From positions 1-13,003 of the forward strand of contig JAJZGN010000033.1 of NCBI GenBank assembly GCA_021798435.1: a stretch of 13,003 bases of DNA, read 5' to 3'. Source of the DNA: a bacterium (GTDB lineage Bacteria; Chloroflexota; Dormibacteria; Aeolococcales; Bog-877). The notes beneath the pieces are model-generated. The model searched no databases. It was not told the DNA's origin and worked only from the letters and a program-made list of their open reading frames with translations. Below are positions 6,791-13,003 of the stretch, piece after piece (the stretch's first letter is position 1; the number at the start of each line of letters is the position of its first letter). Both the position numbers and the translations under genes were made by a program.

Positions 6791-7384
6791 ATGGCGGCTG
6801 CAGAGAATCACCTTATCAATGGTAACCGGGGTGGCGAGCCGTCGCTGCCCGCCAATGCGGACGCCGTCGATCTCGCCATTCTGGTGAACCTCCTCACGGA
6901 TGCGCGGGGCTCCGTGCGCCAGATCGCCAAGCAGGTCGGCATGTCCGCCCCAGCGGTGGCCGAGCGGATCGCTCGGCTGGAGCGCTCCGGGGTCATCCAG
7001 GGTTACCGGGCGATAGTGGACTGGGGGCGGCTGGGCTTCGGGGTGACCGCCTTCGTGGCCGTGACCGGAGTGCAGGGATGGGAGCAGAGGGAAACGGTGG
7101 CCGCTCTCAATGCCCTGCCCGAGGTGGAGCGGGTGGAGATAGTGACCGGCTCCTCGGACCTCCTGGTGCGCCTTAGGGTGCGGGACCAGCAGCACCTGCG
7201 GGACTGCCTGTTCGACCGAGTCTGGAAGGTTCCCGGGGTGCACCGCACCGAAACCCTCCTCTCGCTGACCGACCAGCCCCCCAAGGCCTTCGACCTGGAG
7301 CTGGCCCGGCAGCTGCTGGCGGCCCGCGAGGCCCAGCCGCCCTCCGGACGCGGGGGCGCCACGGGCAGAAGGCGTGGAGGTTGA
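6791..7384 (+). CDS. Lrp/AsnC family transcriptional regulator
   Basis: A 197-residue regulator. The winged helix-turn-helix is at about 25-75 (VDLAILVNLLTDARGSVRQI, then MSAPAVAERIARLERSGVI), followed by an alpha/beta RAM domain at about 85-160 with TGSSDLLV, the usual effector-binding turn. It is longer than typical members (about 150-165) because of a polar N-terminal extension of about 23 residues and a Gly/Arg-rich tail. Lrp-type proteins sense amino acids or related metabolites and often control the divergently transcribed gene. That gene here is the cupin operon, and the genes downstream of the regulator encode glutamine-handling enzymes. The start is the ATG at 6791; a GTG at 6788 directly precedes it. 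The only AGGAG (6765-6769) is 21 bases upstream, too far for normal use, so translation starts without a clear ribosome binding site. Confidence 0.9.
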   Translation: MAAAENHLINGNRGGEPSLPANADAVDLAILVNLLTDARGSVRQIAKQVGMSAPAVAERIARLERSGVIQGYRAIVDWGRLGFGVTAFVAVTGVQGWEQRETVAALNALPEVERVEIVTGSSDLLVRLRVRDQQHLRDCLFDRVWKVPGVHRTETLLSLTDQPPKAFDLELARQLLAAREAQPPSGRGGATGRRRGG

Positions 7385-7389
7385 GCTGA

Positions 7390-8112
7390 GTGTGTGAGCT
7401 GCTTCTCGTGGTCTGGCCGGAGCCGACATCCTTCGAGGCGGCCCTGCCTTGGGTGGAGAGCCTGGAGCGATTCGGCCTCGGGGGGTACGGGTGGGGTGTT
7501 GCCTGGAGGGAGGGGGGCGAGGTCTGCACCTACCGCCATCCCAGCTCCCTCTCCCAGGACCCCGAGGGTCGGGAGCAGACCGCCGTGGCGCGCTCGACCC
7601 ACTTCATGGTCCACCTCCGCCGCCCCTCCAACCTCTCCCAGATCTCGCTCGCCGACACCCAGCCCTTCCGGAGCGATGGGGGCGAGTTCGCCTTCGCCCA
7701 CAACGGCCGGCTGGACGGGGCGGAGGGGGAGCGCGGAAATTTCGCCGGGCTGTTGCAGGGCGGGGCGGACAGCGAGGTCGGGTTCCGGCTGCTCGAGCGG
7801 CTGCTCTCGACCGGCTGGGCGGCCGATTCGGCCCTCCTCGAGGTGCACCGTCGGCTCGGCGGCACCGCCAACTTCGGCTACCTTCCCTCCCAGGGGGCGG
7901 CCCTGGCCTACGCCGGCTCGACCATGAATGCCATGTGGGGGTTCGAGATCGCGGGGGCACAGGTGGCCGCGACCGCGCTCCACTCGGGTGACCAGGCTCT
8001 CTTCGACCTCTGTTTCGCCGGGGCGAAAGACCGGCGACTGATCCCCGTGGGCAGCACGGTGGAGTTTGGGGAGCATGAGGTGGCCACTTCCGGGCCGCCT
8101 CCTCGGGGCTGA
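7390..8112 (+). CDS. Stand-alone class II glutamine amidotransferase
   Basis: A 240-residue Ntn-hydrolase of the class II glutamine amidotransferase type (YafJ/EgtC-like). The GTG start gives M-C-E-L-L, so removal of Met exposes the nucleophile C2; this fixes the start, and GGAGG lies nine bases upstream. The other glutaminase residues are visible: R77/R78 in HLRRPSN, the oxyanion pair N105-G106 in FAHNGRL, and D127 in GGADSEVGF. Members either supply ammonia from glutamine to a partner synthase or, as EgtC does, hydrolyse a gamma-glutamyl amide. No synthase domain or partner subunit (GltS, GlxC or GlxD type) is encoded in the window. The neighbouring gene encodes a glutamine-synthetase-family ligase, so a gamma-glutamyl hydrolase role is attractive but inferred. 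It begins five bases after the regulator's stop codon, and the next gene follows 36 bases later. Confidence 0.88.
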   Translation: MCELLLVVWPEPTSFEAALPWVESLERFGLGGYGWGVAWREGGEVCTYRHPSSLSQDPEGREQTAVARSTHFMVHLRRPSNLSQISLADTQPFRSDGGEFAFAHNGRLDGAEGERGNFAGLLQGGADSEVGFRLLERLLSTGWAADSALLEVHRRLGGTANFGYLPSQGAALAYAGSTMNAMWGFEIAGAQVAATALHSGDQALFDLCFAGAKDRRLIPVGSTVEFGEHEVATSGPPPRG

Positions 8113-8148
8113 CCTTTCGCCAGCAGAAGAGATGAGAAGGAGGGCGCG

Positions 8149-9624
8149 ATGACGACCATCCCCAGCCAGGATCTGGCGATGGGCAAGGTGGGCTTTGTGG
8201 CCGAGCACGGGCTCTACGACGAGGCCAAGGGTGCCGCCGCCGAGCGGGCCGAGGCCCAGGTCGCGGACCAGGGAATCCGCACCGTCCGGGCGATGTGGGC
8301 CGACCAGCACGGGGCGCTCCGCGGCAAGTTCATCTCCGCCCGGGACTTCGTCCTCTCCATGCGCAACGGCATGGACTTCTCGGGAGCCTTGCTCAGCATG
8401 GACACGGCCAACCACGTCTTCCCCCCCCTGTTCGTGGAGGGGGGTGGGCTCGGCATCCCCGAGTTGACAGGCTTCCCCGACGTCGTGCTGGTGCCCGACC
8501 CCACGACCTTCAGGGCCCTGCCCTGGGCGGACTCCACCGCCTGGGTCCTCTGCGACATGTACTTCGGCAACGGCAAGGAGGTCCCCCTGTCCACCCGGCT
8601 GGTGATGCGCCACCAGCTGCAGGCCGCGGCTGAGATGGGGTTCGACTACGTCAGCGGACTGGAGGTGGAGTTCTACATCACCCGCCGGGAGTGGACCCGG
8701 ATCGCCCCCGACCAGACCGGGTGGCCCCCGGTGGCGCCCCCTGTGAGCATGGTGGCTCAGGGCTACCAGTACCTGTCGGAGATCCGTCTCGCCCAGCTGG
8801 ACGAGATTCTGAACCCGCTTCGGGACCACCTGGAGGCGATCGGGCTCCCGCTGCGCAGCATCGAGGACGAGTGGGGGCCGGGTCAGACCGAGATCACCTT
8901 CGACCCCATGCCCGGACTGGGCTCCGCCGACGCCATGATCCTGATGCGCTCGGCGATCAAGCAGATCTGCCACCAGCTGGGCTACCACGCCACCTTCATG
9001 TGCCGGCCGCTGCTTCCCAACGTCTCCTCCAGCGGGTGGCACCTGCACGAGTCGCTGCGCACCCTCAAGGGGGGCAACAACGCCTTCCAAGGAGGGCCAA
9101 AGGAGGTGCTGTCCGAGGTCGGGAGGCGGTTCGCCGCCGGGATCCTGGAGCACGCGGTGCCGATGACCGTCTTCTCCACCCCCACCATCAACGGGTTCAA
9201 GCGTTTCCGCCCTTACTCATTCGCCCCCGACCGTGTGGCCTGGGCGTTGGAGAACCGGGGCGCCATGCTCCGGGTCCAGGGCCAGCCCGGAGACCCCGGT
9301 TCCCATCTGGAGAACCGGTTGGGAGAGCCGGCAGCCAATCCCTACCTCTACATGGCGGCCAACATCGCCGCCGGCCTGGACGGCATCCGCCGCCAGCTCG
9401 AGCCTCCCCCCATGGTCTCGGCCGACCCCTACGCCGCCGAGGCCACGCCGCTCCCCGCCTCGCTCTGGGAGGCGGTCGATGCGCTGGACCGGGATGCCTT
9501 CTTCCGCGAGAAGCTGGGGCGGGAGATCGTCGACTTCGTGATCATGATGAAGCGAGCCGAGGTGGCCCGGTTCCTCTCCACGGTCACCGACTGGGAGCAG
9601 AATGAGTACTTTGAGTTCTTCTGA
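8149..9624 (+). CDS. Glutamine synthetase family gamma-glutamyl ligase
   Basis: A 491-residue ATP-dependent ligase of the glutamine synthetase superfamily. Visible catalytic features are E172 and E174 in GLEVEFYI, E241 and E248 in EDEWGPGQTEI, H298 in SSSGWHLHESL, R352/R354 in NGFKRFRP, and the ENRGAMLRV and HLENRLGEPAANPYLYMAA blocks at 368-406. The ATP and glutamate sites thus look intact. The His block reads SGWHLHES instead of the SGMHVHQS type of housekeeping GlnA, and I see no NLYDLP-like adenylylation site. I therefore read it as a non-housekeeping paralogue acting on an amine (gamma-glutamyl-amine ligase, as PuuA, IpuC or GmaS do) rather than the cell's main ammonia-assimilating enzyme; the amine is unknown. 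AAGGAGGG (8137-8144) precedes the ATG by four bases. The next gene starts 23 bases inside its 3' end. Confidence 0.88.
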   Translation: MTTIPSQDLAMGKVGFVAEHGLYDEAKGAAAERAEAQVADQGIRTVRAMWADQHGALRGKFISARDFVLSMRNGMDFSGALLSMDTANHVFPPLFVEGGGLGIPELTGFPDVVLVPDPTTFRALPWADSTAWVLCDMYFGNGKEVPLSTRLVMRHQLQAAAEMGFDYVSGLEVEFYITRREWTRIAPDQTGWPPVAPPVSMVAQGYQYLSEIRLAQLDEILNPLRDHLEAIGLPLRSIEDEWGPGQTEITFDPMPGLGSADAMILMRSAIKQICHQLGYHATFMCRPLLPNVSSSGWHLHESLRTLKGGNNAFQGGPKEVLSEVGRRFAAGILEHAVPMTVFSTPTINGFKRFRPYSFAPDRVAWALENRGAMLRVQGQPGDPGSHLENRLGEPAANPYLYMAANIAAGLDGIRRQLEPPPMVSADPYAAEATPLPASLWEAVDALDRDAFFREKLGREIVDFVIMMKRAEVARFLSTVTDWEQNEYFEFF

Positions 9625-9976
9625 GCCGGGGGCCGGCCAGGGCGGCTCCGGGGGGAAGGCGGTCCAGCACCTGGTGCTGTTCCGCCTCCCCGCTCCCCCG
9701 GGTCTCGAGGTGGAGACTGAGATGCGCCGCCAGATCGCCGCCTGGGCTGGGGTCATCCCAGGGCTGAGGCGGCTCCGGTTCGGCGCCGACACCGGGGGGC
9801 GGGCGCTGGGGTATCAGTTCGCCCTGCTGACCGAGTTCGACGACCAGGCGGCCATGGACGCCTACGTCACCCATCCGCTCCACGCCGCCTTCCTCAGGTG
9901 GGTGGTCGACCGCCAGTTCGAGGTGCTGCGCTTCGACTATCCCCTGGACGAGGCCACGAGCCTCCTGGAGAGCTGA
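9602..9976 (+). CDS. Dabb (stress-responsive alpha/beta barrel) protein
   Basis: A 124-residue ferredoxin-like alpha/beta protein of the Dabb family. VQHLVLFRL (21-29) is the first strand with the conserved His H23, WAGVIPGLRRLRFG is at 48-61, LLTEFDDQAAMDAYVTHPLHAAF is at 75-97 with the family's HPxH, and a closing strand follows. The first 20 residues are a polar Gly/Ser-rich lead. Family members are dimers; some are small cyclases or lyases, and others have no known activity. The ATG at 9602 lies inside the ligase gene in another frame (23-base overlap) and has GGGAG five bases upstream, so translation is probably coupled to the ligase. This placement makes it part of the same pathway, perhaps acting on the product or an aldehyde/oxo intermediate. 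Confidence 0.82.
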   Translation: MSTLSSSEPGAGQGGSGGKAVQHLVLFRLPAPPGLEVETEMRRQIAAWAGVIPGLRRLRFGADTGGRALGYQFALLTEFDDQAAMDAYVTHPLHAAFLRWVVDRQFEVLRFDYPLDEATSLLES

Positions 9977-9988
9977 CCTGCCTCTCGG

Positions 9989-10018
9989 TTGACTCCCGAG
10001 CCATCGCCTGCGTATGGT
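9989..10018 (+). promoter_or_regulatory. Candidate promoter of the RDD gene
   Basis: TTGACT (9989-9994) and TATGGT (10013-10018) are separated by 18 bases, in the 92-base gap between the Dabb gene and the RDD gene. The -10 lies about 50 bases before the ATG at 10069. This suggests that the RDD gene is a separate transcription unit. No clear intrinsic terminator for the upstream operon is visible in this gap. Confidence 0.45.
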
Positions 10019-10068
10019 CCCGTTCCAGGCGTGCCGCACCCCCGGCGCCTCAGAGGAGGAAACCCGAG

Positions 10069-10608
10069 ATGAGCGATGACACGCCCCCTGGGGGCGGCGG
10101 GTATGGCGAGTCCCCGAGCGGCGGGGGTGCCTCCCCGCCTCCGGTCGGCGGGAGCGTCGCGCCCGCAGCGGGAGCCGCGCCTCAACTGGCCGGTTTCTGG
10201 TTGCGCTTTGCCGGGCTCTTCATCGACGGGCTGATCTTCTTGGTCCTTGAGCTGCTCCTCGGGGCCATCTTCACCACCACCACTACCGAGGTGGTGGGCG
10301 GGGTGACGATCACGGTGAGCACCGGCTCCTCACTTCCCACGGTGATCATCATCCTCCTGGAGCTGGCGTACTTCAGCTGGTTCTGGTCCACCCGGGGGGC
10401 CAGCTTGGGGCAGCAGCTGGTGGGGATCCGGGTGGTGGACTCGGAGACCTTCGGCCCGCTCAAGCCCTCCCAGGCGGTGGTTCGCTACATCGGCTATCTC
10501 ATCTCCGGCCTCCCCCTGCTGCTGGGATATATCTGGGCGGCGTTCGATCCCAAGAAGCAGGGCTGGATGGACAAGCTGGCTGGTACCCAGGTGGTCCGCT
10601 CCCGTTGA
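10069..10608 (+). CDS. RDD family membrane protein
   Basis: A 179-residue integral membrane protein. A low-complexity Gly/Pro/Ser-rich cytosolic N-terminus (1-38) precedes the RDD domain. AGFWLRFAGLFIDGLI (41-56) carries the Arg/Asp signature at the start of the first membrane helix (about 48-66). A second helix lies at about 90-107, followed by TRGASLGQQLVGIRVVD (108-124), a third helix at about 139-157, and MDKLAGTQVV at the end. The family is found across bacteria and has been linked to ion transport in some cases, but the function is mostly unassigned. The ATG at 10069 is chosen because GAGGAGG (10053-10059) lies nine bases upstream. It converges on the methyltransferase gene, with 16 bases between the stop codons. 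Confidence 0.88.
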   Translation: MSDDTPPGGGGYGESPSGGGASPPPVGGSVAPAAGAAPQLAGFWLRFAGLFIDGLIFLVLELLLGAIFTTTTTEVVGGVTITVSTGSSLPTVIIILLELAYFSWFWSTRGASLGQQLVGIRVVDSETFGPLKPSQAVVRYIGYLISGLPLLLGYIWAAFDPKKQGWMDKLAGTQVVRSR

Positions 10609-10624
10609 CGAAAGAGCCTCCCGC

Positions 10625-11449
10625 CTAGGTCTCGAAGTCCGGAGAGTCCGCCCCGGGAACGGTCTGCTCCCACCAGAGGGTGGCCATCTCGCGGTCCGCG
10701 CCGGGATCGGCCTGCTCCCCGAGCATGGCGGCGACCTCCGGATCCCGGGAGGGATCCAGGCAGAGGCGGCGCCTCACCCAGGAGACCCCCTCCGGGTCCG
10801 GGGTGACCGGCCCCACCTCCGCTCGGCGCCAGCGCATGATCTGGACCGGCCGGCCCAGAGCCTCTTCGACCACTTCCGCAGCGTCGGCGGCGGTGGGAGT
10901 CTCCGGGCGGCTGAACCCCCAGAAGCGCTCCCAGAGCCAGTTGAGGGACGTCTGCGGGTGGCGCCAGGTCAGCTCCAGGACCACCCGCCGCCGGGAGCGG
11001 CCGCTGAGGGCGAGGACGAACTTGTCGAGCGCCGGGACGTTGTAGGCAACGTTGGCACAGACCGCGACGTCCGCCGGGGGCACCTCTGGCGCGGCCTCGG
11101 GCCAGGCTCCCCGCACCGTCCGGAGCCGCACCCGGCCCCGGGCCAATTCGGCCATCCGCTCCAGCATCTCCGGGTTCTGGTCCACGGCCACGATGAGAGC
11201 TGCCCGGCCGGCCAGCGGCAGGCTGGCCGCACCGGCCCCGGCGCCCACGTCCAGAACCGTGCCGCCGCGAGGCAGCGCCTCCAGCGCCCTCTGGTGGGTC
11301 GGGGATGGGGCCGAGTTGAGAGCCCTCTCCGCCCGGGCGGCGAAGGCCTGCGGTGGAAGGTCCCAGGGCGATTCCCGGGCCTGGGCCAGGATCTCCGGGG
11401 GAATCGCCCAGGCGGCGAGTGCCCGGGCCCACTCCTCCTGCGCTGTCAC
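10625..11449 (-). CDS. Class I SAM-dependent methyltransferase
   Basis: A 274-residue protein. SAM motif I is VLDVGAGAGAASLPLA (65-80), followed by the acidic end of strand 2 in IVAVDQNPEML (86-96, D90). GAWPEAAPEVPPADVAVCANVAYNV (114-138) is the region of motifs II/III, and RRVVLELTWRHP (154-165) follows. The helical N-terminus (1-60) and the C-terminus after 180 have no motif I recognise. Proteins with this layout are common in high-GC actinobacterial-type genomes, but their substrates are not known to me. The start is a GTG at 11449, without a good ribosome binding site; the nearest AGGGAG is about 17 bases upstream. It is transcribed away from the second methyltransferase gene, 62 bases apart. 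Confidence 0.85.
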   Translation of the reverse strand: MTAQEEWARALAAWAIPPEILAQARESPWDLPPQAFAARAERALNSAPSPTHQRALEALPRGGTVLDVGAGAGAASLPLAGRAALIVAVDQNPEMLERMAELARGRVRLRTVRGAWPEAAPEVPPADVAVCANVAYNVPALDKFVLALSGRSRRRVVLELTWRHPQTSLNWLWERFWGFSRPETPTAADAAEVVEEALGRPVQIMRWRRAEVGPVTPDPEGVSWVRRRLCLDPSRDPEVAAMLGEQADPGADREMATLWWEQTVPGADSPDFET

Positions 11450-11486
11450 CGGGCCATTGTCCGCTCCCTGCCAGCCGGGCCGGCTC

Positions 11487-11496
11487 CCGATAGCGT
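11487..11496. promoter_or_regulatory. Possible overlapping divergent -10 elements between two methyltransferase genes
   Basis: In the 62-base gap between the two methyltransferase genes, TATCGG on the minus strand (11487-11492, preceded by CACGC) and TAGCGT on the plus strand (11491-11496) are both placed as -10 elements would be. The minus-strand one resembles the CCCGCTATGAT core seen twice elsewhere in the window. The plus-strand one would give a very short leader before the ATG at 11512, which has no ribosome binding site. No -35 hexamers are visible. This is weak evidence. Confidence 0.2.
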
Positions 11497-11511
11497 GCGA
11501 CCATCGGGTGG

Positions 11512-12156
11512 ATGGGCCAGCCTCCCCTAGGTCACCGCCACCCGATCTTCGCCCGCGTCTACGGCGCGCTGGCTCCCCTCACCGATGGTGGGGGCGGGGC
11601 CAGAGCGCGCCGGGAGCTGCTCCAGGGACTGCGGGGCTCGGTAGTCGAGCTGGGCTGCGGCAGCGGCCTGAACTTCCGCCACTACCCCAGCGAGGTGGCG
11701 CGGGTCACGGCGCTGGAGCCGGAGCCGCACCTTCGCCGCCTGGCCCACCGAGCCGCCCGGCGGACCGGGGTCCCTGTGGAGGTGCGGGACGGGCGGGCGG
11801 AGCGGCTCCCCTTTCCGGACGGCTCCCAGGATGCCGTGGTGTCGGCCCTGGTCCTCTGCTCGGTGGATGACCTGGCGGGATCGCTCGGCGAGGTGCGGCG
11901 GGTCCTGCGCCCGGGCGGCGAGTTCCGCTTTCTGGAGCACGTCCGGGGCCAGGGAGTGGGAGGCGCCTTCGAGGATCTGCTGGACCCGCTCTGGTCCAGG
12001 ATCGCCGGCGGTTGCCACCTGAACCGCGAGTCCGAATTGGCGGTGGAGAGAGTGGGGCTCAGAGTGGAGGAGCTCCGGGAGCTGGGGACCAGGGTGCTGG
12101 GCATCCCCCTTCCGGGCCCTCGGATGCTTCTGGGCAGGGCTCGAGCCTGGCCCTAA
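11512..12156 (+). CDS. METTL7-like class I SAM methyltransferase
   Basis: A 214-residue methyltransferase. An HRHPIFARVYGALAPL lead (8-23) precedes SAM motif I VVELGCGSGLNFRHYP (44-59), the acidic strand-2 end ALEPEPHLRRLA (67-78), ERLPFPDGSQDAVVSALVLCSV (97-118) and VLRPGGEFRFLEHVRGQG (131-148). The block LDPLWSRIAGGCHLNRES (157-174) is typical of the METTL7/UbiE-like group, whose mammalian members methylate small thiols. The substrate in bacteria is open. The ATG at 11512 fits the family N-terminus; there is no ribosome binding site, so it may be leaderless. Its TAA stop (12154-12156) is interleaved with the TAG stop of the opposing DUF429 gene. Confidence 0.87.
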   Translation: MGQPPLGHRHPIFARVYGALAPLTDGGGGARARRELLQGLRGSVVELGCGSGLNFRHYPSEVARVTALEPEPHLRRLAHRAARRTGVPVEVRDGRAERLPFPDGSQDAVVSALVLCSVDDLAGSLGEVRRVLRPGGEFRFLEHVRGQGVGGAFEDLLDPLWSRIAGGCHLNRESELAVERVGLRVEELRELGTRVLGIPLPGPRMLLGRARAWP

Positions 12157-12878
12157 GGGGCTCCCGCTGCCAGCCGGGCGAGGCTTCCTTCCAATGGGAC
12201 GTGGATCCACCCCTCCACCCGGGCGTCACCCCGGTGCTCGCTGGGGATCGGCTCACAGAGGTCTCGGGCCGCGGCGCGAGCCACCAGCGCCGCCACCAGC
12301 GCGTCCAGGCAGTTGTCGTTGTCCCGAAGTCGGTCCAGGTGGGCCCCCCCGTCCCTGAGCCGGGGCAGGGCAGCGAGTAGCTGTTCCACGATCTTCTCGC
12401 GCTCGGCCCGTCCCGCCATCCCCTTGTACCGGCGATGGGGGAGTCCCCACCTCAGCAGAGCCAGCGCCGGGTAGGCCTCGATTAAGGCGCCCGACCCATC
12501 CCGGGGCATCCCCTCGAGGAGGGGGGCGGCACGCAGCGCCGGGTAGGCGATCCGGTCGGTGGACACCGAGAGCGGCCACAGCCGGTGCTGGGCGTGCACC
12601 CAGTGATCGGTGGCCCGGTGGGTCAGGGTCTTTGTCTCGCCGACTCCGACCGACCTCAACTGGCTGTGCCGGTGCACCAGCTCCACGAACCGGCGGGGCC
12701 AGCCCAGGGGCACGTCCAGGCCGACCTTCTCCGCCCTGGACTCCAGGATTGCCCTGAGGCCCGGGTCGTCGAGATGGTCCTCCAGCCGCTCCACCCGGAC
12801 CCCTCGACCGTCCCACACCAGCTGGCAGAACCCGGTGTTCCCGGGCTGGCTGGCGAGGTCGACCCCGGCGGTGATCAC
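12153..12878 (-). CDS. DUF429 protein, predicted RNase H-like nuclease
   Basis: A 241-residue protein of the DUF429 family. The expected acidic set of an RNase H-like fold is present: D7 in AGVDLAS, D55 in VGLDVPLGWP, E134 in ALIEAYPALAL, and D192 in DNDNCLDALVAALVA. EAYPA and DALVAA are family signatures. The family is predicted, not shown, to be nucleases; the biological role is unknown. The start is the GTG at 12878, just before the first strand, without a clear ribosome binding site and inside a palindrome. It follows the nitroreductase gene by 37 bases on the same strand, so the two may be co-transcribed. Its stop overlaps that of the converging methyltransferase gene. Confidence 0.83.
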   Translation of the reverse strand: MITAGVDLASQPGNTGFCQLVWDGRGVRVERLEDHLDDPGLRAILESRAEKVGLDVPLGWPRRFVELVHRHSQLRSVGVGETKTLTHRATDHWVHAQHRLWPLSVSTDRIAYPALRAAPLLEGMPRDGSGALIEAYPALALLRWGLPHRRYKGMAGRAEREKIVEQLLAALPRLRDGGAHLDRLRDNDNCLDALVAALVARAAARDLCEPIPSEHRGDARVEGWIHVPLEGSLARLAAGAP

Positions 12879-12880
12879 CG
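12869..12880. repeat. 12-base palindrome over the DUF429 start codon
   Basis: CGGTGATCACCG is a perfect palindrome that contains the GTG start codon of the DUF429 gene. The flanks GACCCCGG (12861-12868) and CCGGGGTC (12878-12885) form an alternative eight-base inverted repeat. Either could hold the start codon in a hairpin in the mRNA or act as an operator. Chance is possible in sequence of this composition. Confidence 0.3.
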
Positions 12881-12915
12881 GGGTCGGCCCGCGCGGAGCG
12901 CCCCCGGCTCCGGGG

Positions 12916-13003
12916 TCAGTCCGGGAACGCCAGCTCCACCACCGGGATCACCCGGGCGGTCTTGGTTTGGTACTCACCGAACCCGGGAAAGCGCTGCACC
13001 TGC
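12916..13003 (-). CDS. C-terminal end of a deazaflavin-dependent nitroreductase-type protein
   Basis: Only the last 28 residues are in the window; the gene continues past its right edge. Read on the minus strand they include RFPGFGEYQTKTARVIPVVE and end in LAFPD. This ending is typical of the Ddn-like family of F420-dependent (deazaflavin) nitroreductases/quinone reductases, small split-barrel proteins that reduce substrates with reduced F420. The tail is short, so the family call rests on the FPGF.EYQ.KT.R.IPVV pattern alone. It lies 37 bases upstream of the DUF429 gene on the same strand. Confidence 0.7.
   Translation of the reverse strand, partial: QVQRFPGFGEYQTKTARVIPVVELAFPD

Noticed and set aside
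7003..9153. Very long open frame on the minus strand opposite the regulator, amidotransferase and ligase genes
   Set aside because: It is antisense to three genes with clear catalytic motifs and good starts. Its translation is low-complexity Gly/Pro/Arg/His-rich, as expected for a mirror frame in GC-rich DNA.
7390..9624. N-methylglutamate synthase/GmaS cluster for methylamine use
   Set aside because: The amidotransferase and ligase fit in type, but the other two synthase subunits (GlxC-like and FMN-containing glutamate synthase-like) are not in the window and the flanking genes do not match.
9898..10068. Upstream extension of the RDD reading frame into the Dabb gene
   Set aside because: The ATG at 10069 has a strong ribosome binding site nine bases upstream, a candidate promoter precedes it, and the added residues would be out of frame with the Dabb gene and Arg-rich.

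Overview
The window is GC-rich bacterial DNA, densely coding, with no rRNA, tRNA, CRISPR array, insertion sequence or phage gene that I can see. The gene content suggests an uncultured soil-type bacterium of the Actinomycetota or of the Chloroflexota/Dormibacterota side: an SPFH plus ribbon-helix-helix pair, a DUF429 protein, an RDD protein and the end of an F420-type (deazaflavin) nitroreductase. This placement is an inference from gene content and base composition only. No stretch longer than about 130 bases lacks a gene.

Layout. (1) 1-1698, plus strand: threonine synthase (its start is probably outside the window) followed by an AhpD-like peroxidase-related protein. (2) 1827-2942, plus strand: a two-TM SPFH/band 7 protein and an abutting small ribbon-helix-helix protein. 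(3) 2971-6664, minus strand: a tight five-gene operon, transcribed in the order cupin, SDR oxidoreductase, branched-chain aminotransferase, carboxymuconolactone decarboxylase-like protein, FluG/NodGS-type amidohydrolase. (4) 6665-6790: a divergent control region with back-to-back -10 elements and an imperfect dyad spanning both. (5) 6791-9976, plus strand: Lrp/AsnC regulator, stand-alone class II glutamine amidotransferase with N-terminal Cys, glutamine-synthetase-family ligase, Dabb protein. (6) 10069-13003: RDD membrane protein, two unrelated SAM methyltransferases facing away from each other, a DUF429 protein and a truncated deazaflavin-dependent nitroreductase.

How the genes may work together. 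Regions 3 to 5 look like one catabolic or processing locus for an amine or amino acid, controlled by the Lrp-type regulator in its middle. The glutamine-synthetase-like enzyme could put a gamma-glutamyl group on an amine. The amidotransferase keeps all glutaminase residues but has no synthase partner here, so it could remove that group. The aminotransferase, SDR, cupin, AhpD-like protein and amidohydrolase would process the carbon skeleton. The amidohydrolase and the ligase correspond to the two halves of the FluG/NodGS fusion proteins of eukaryotes, which supports a functional link between the two divergent operons. The substrate cannot be read from the sequence.
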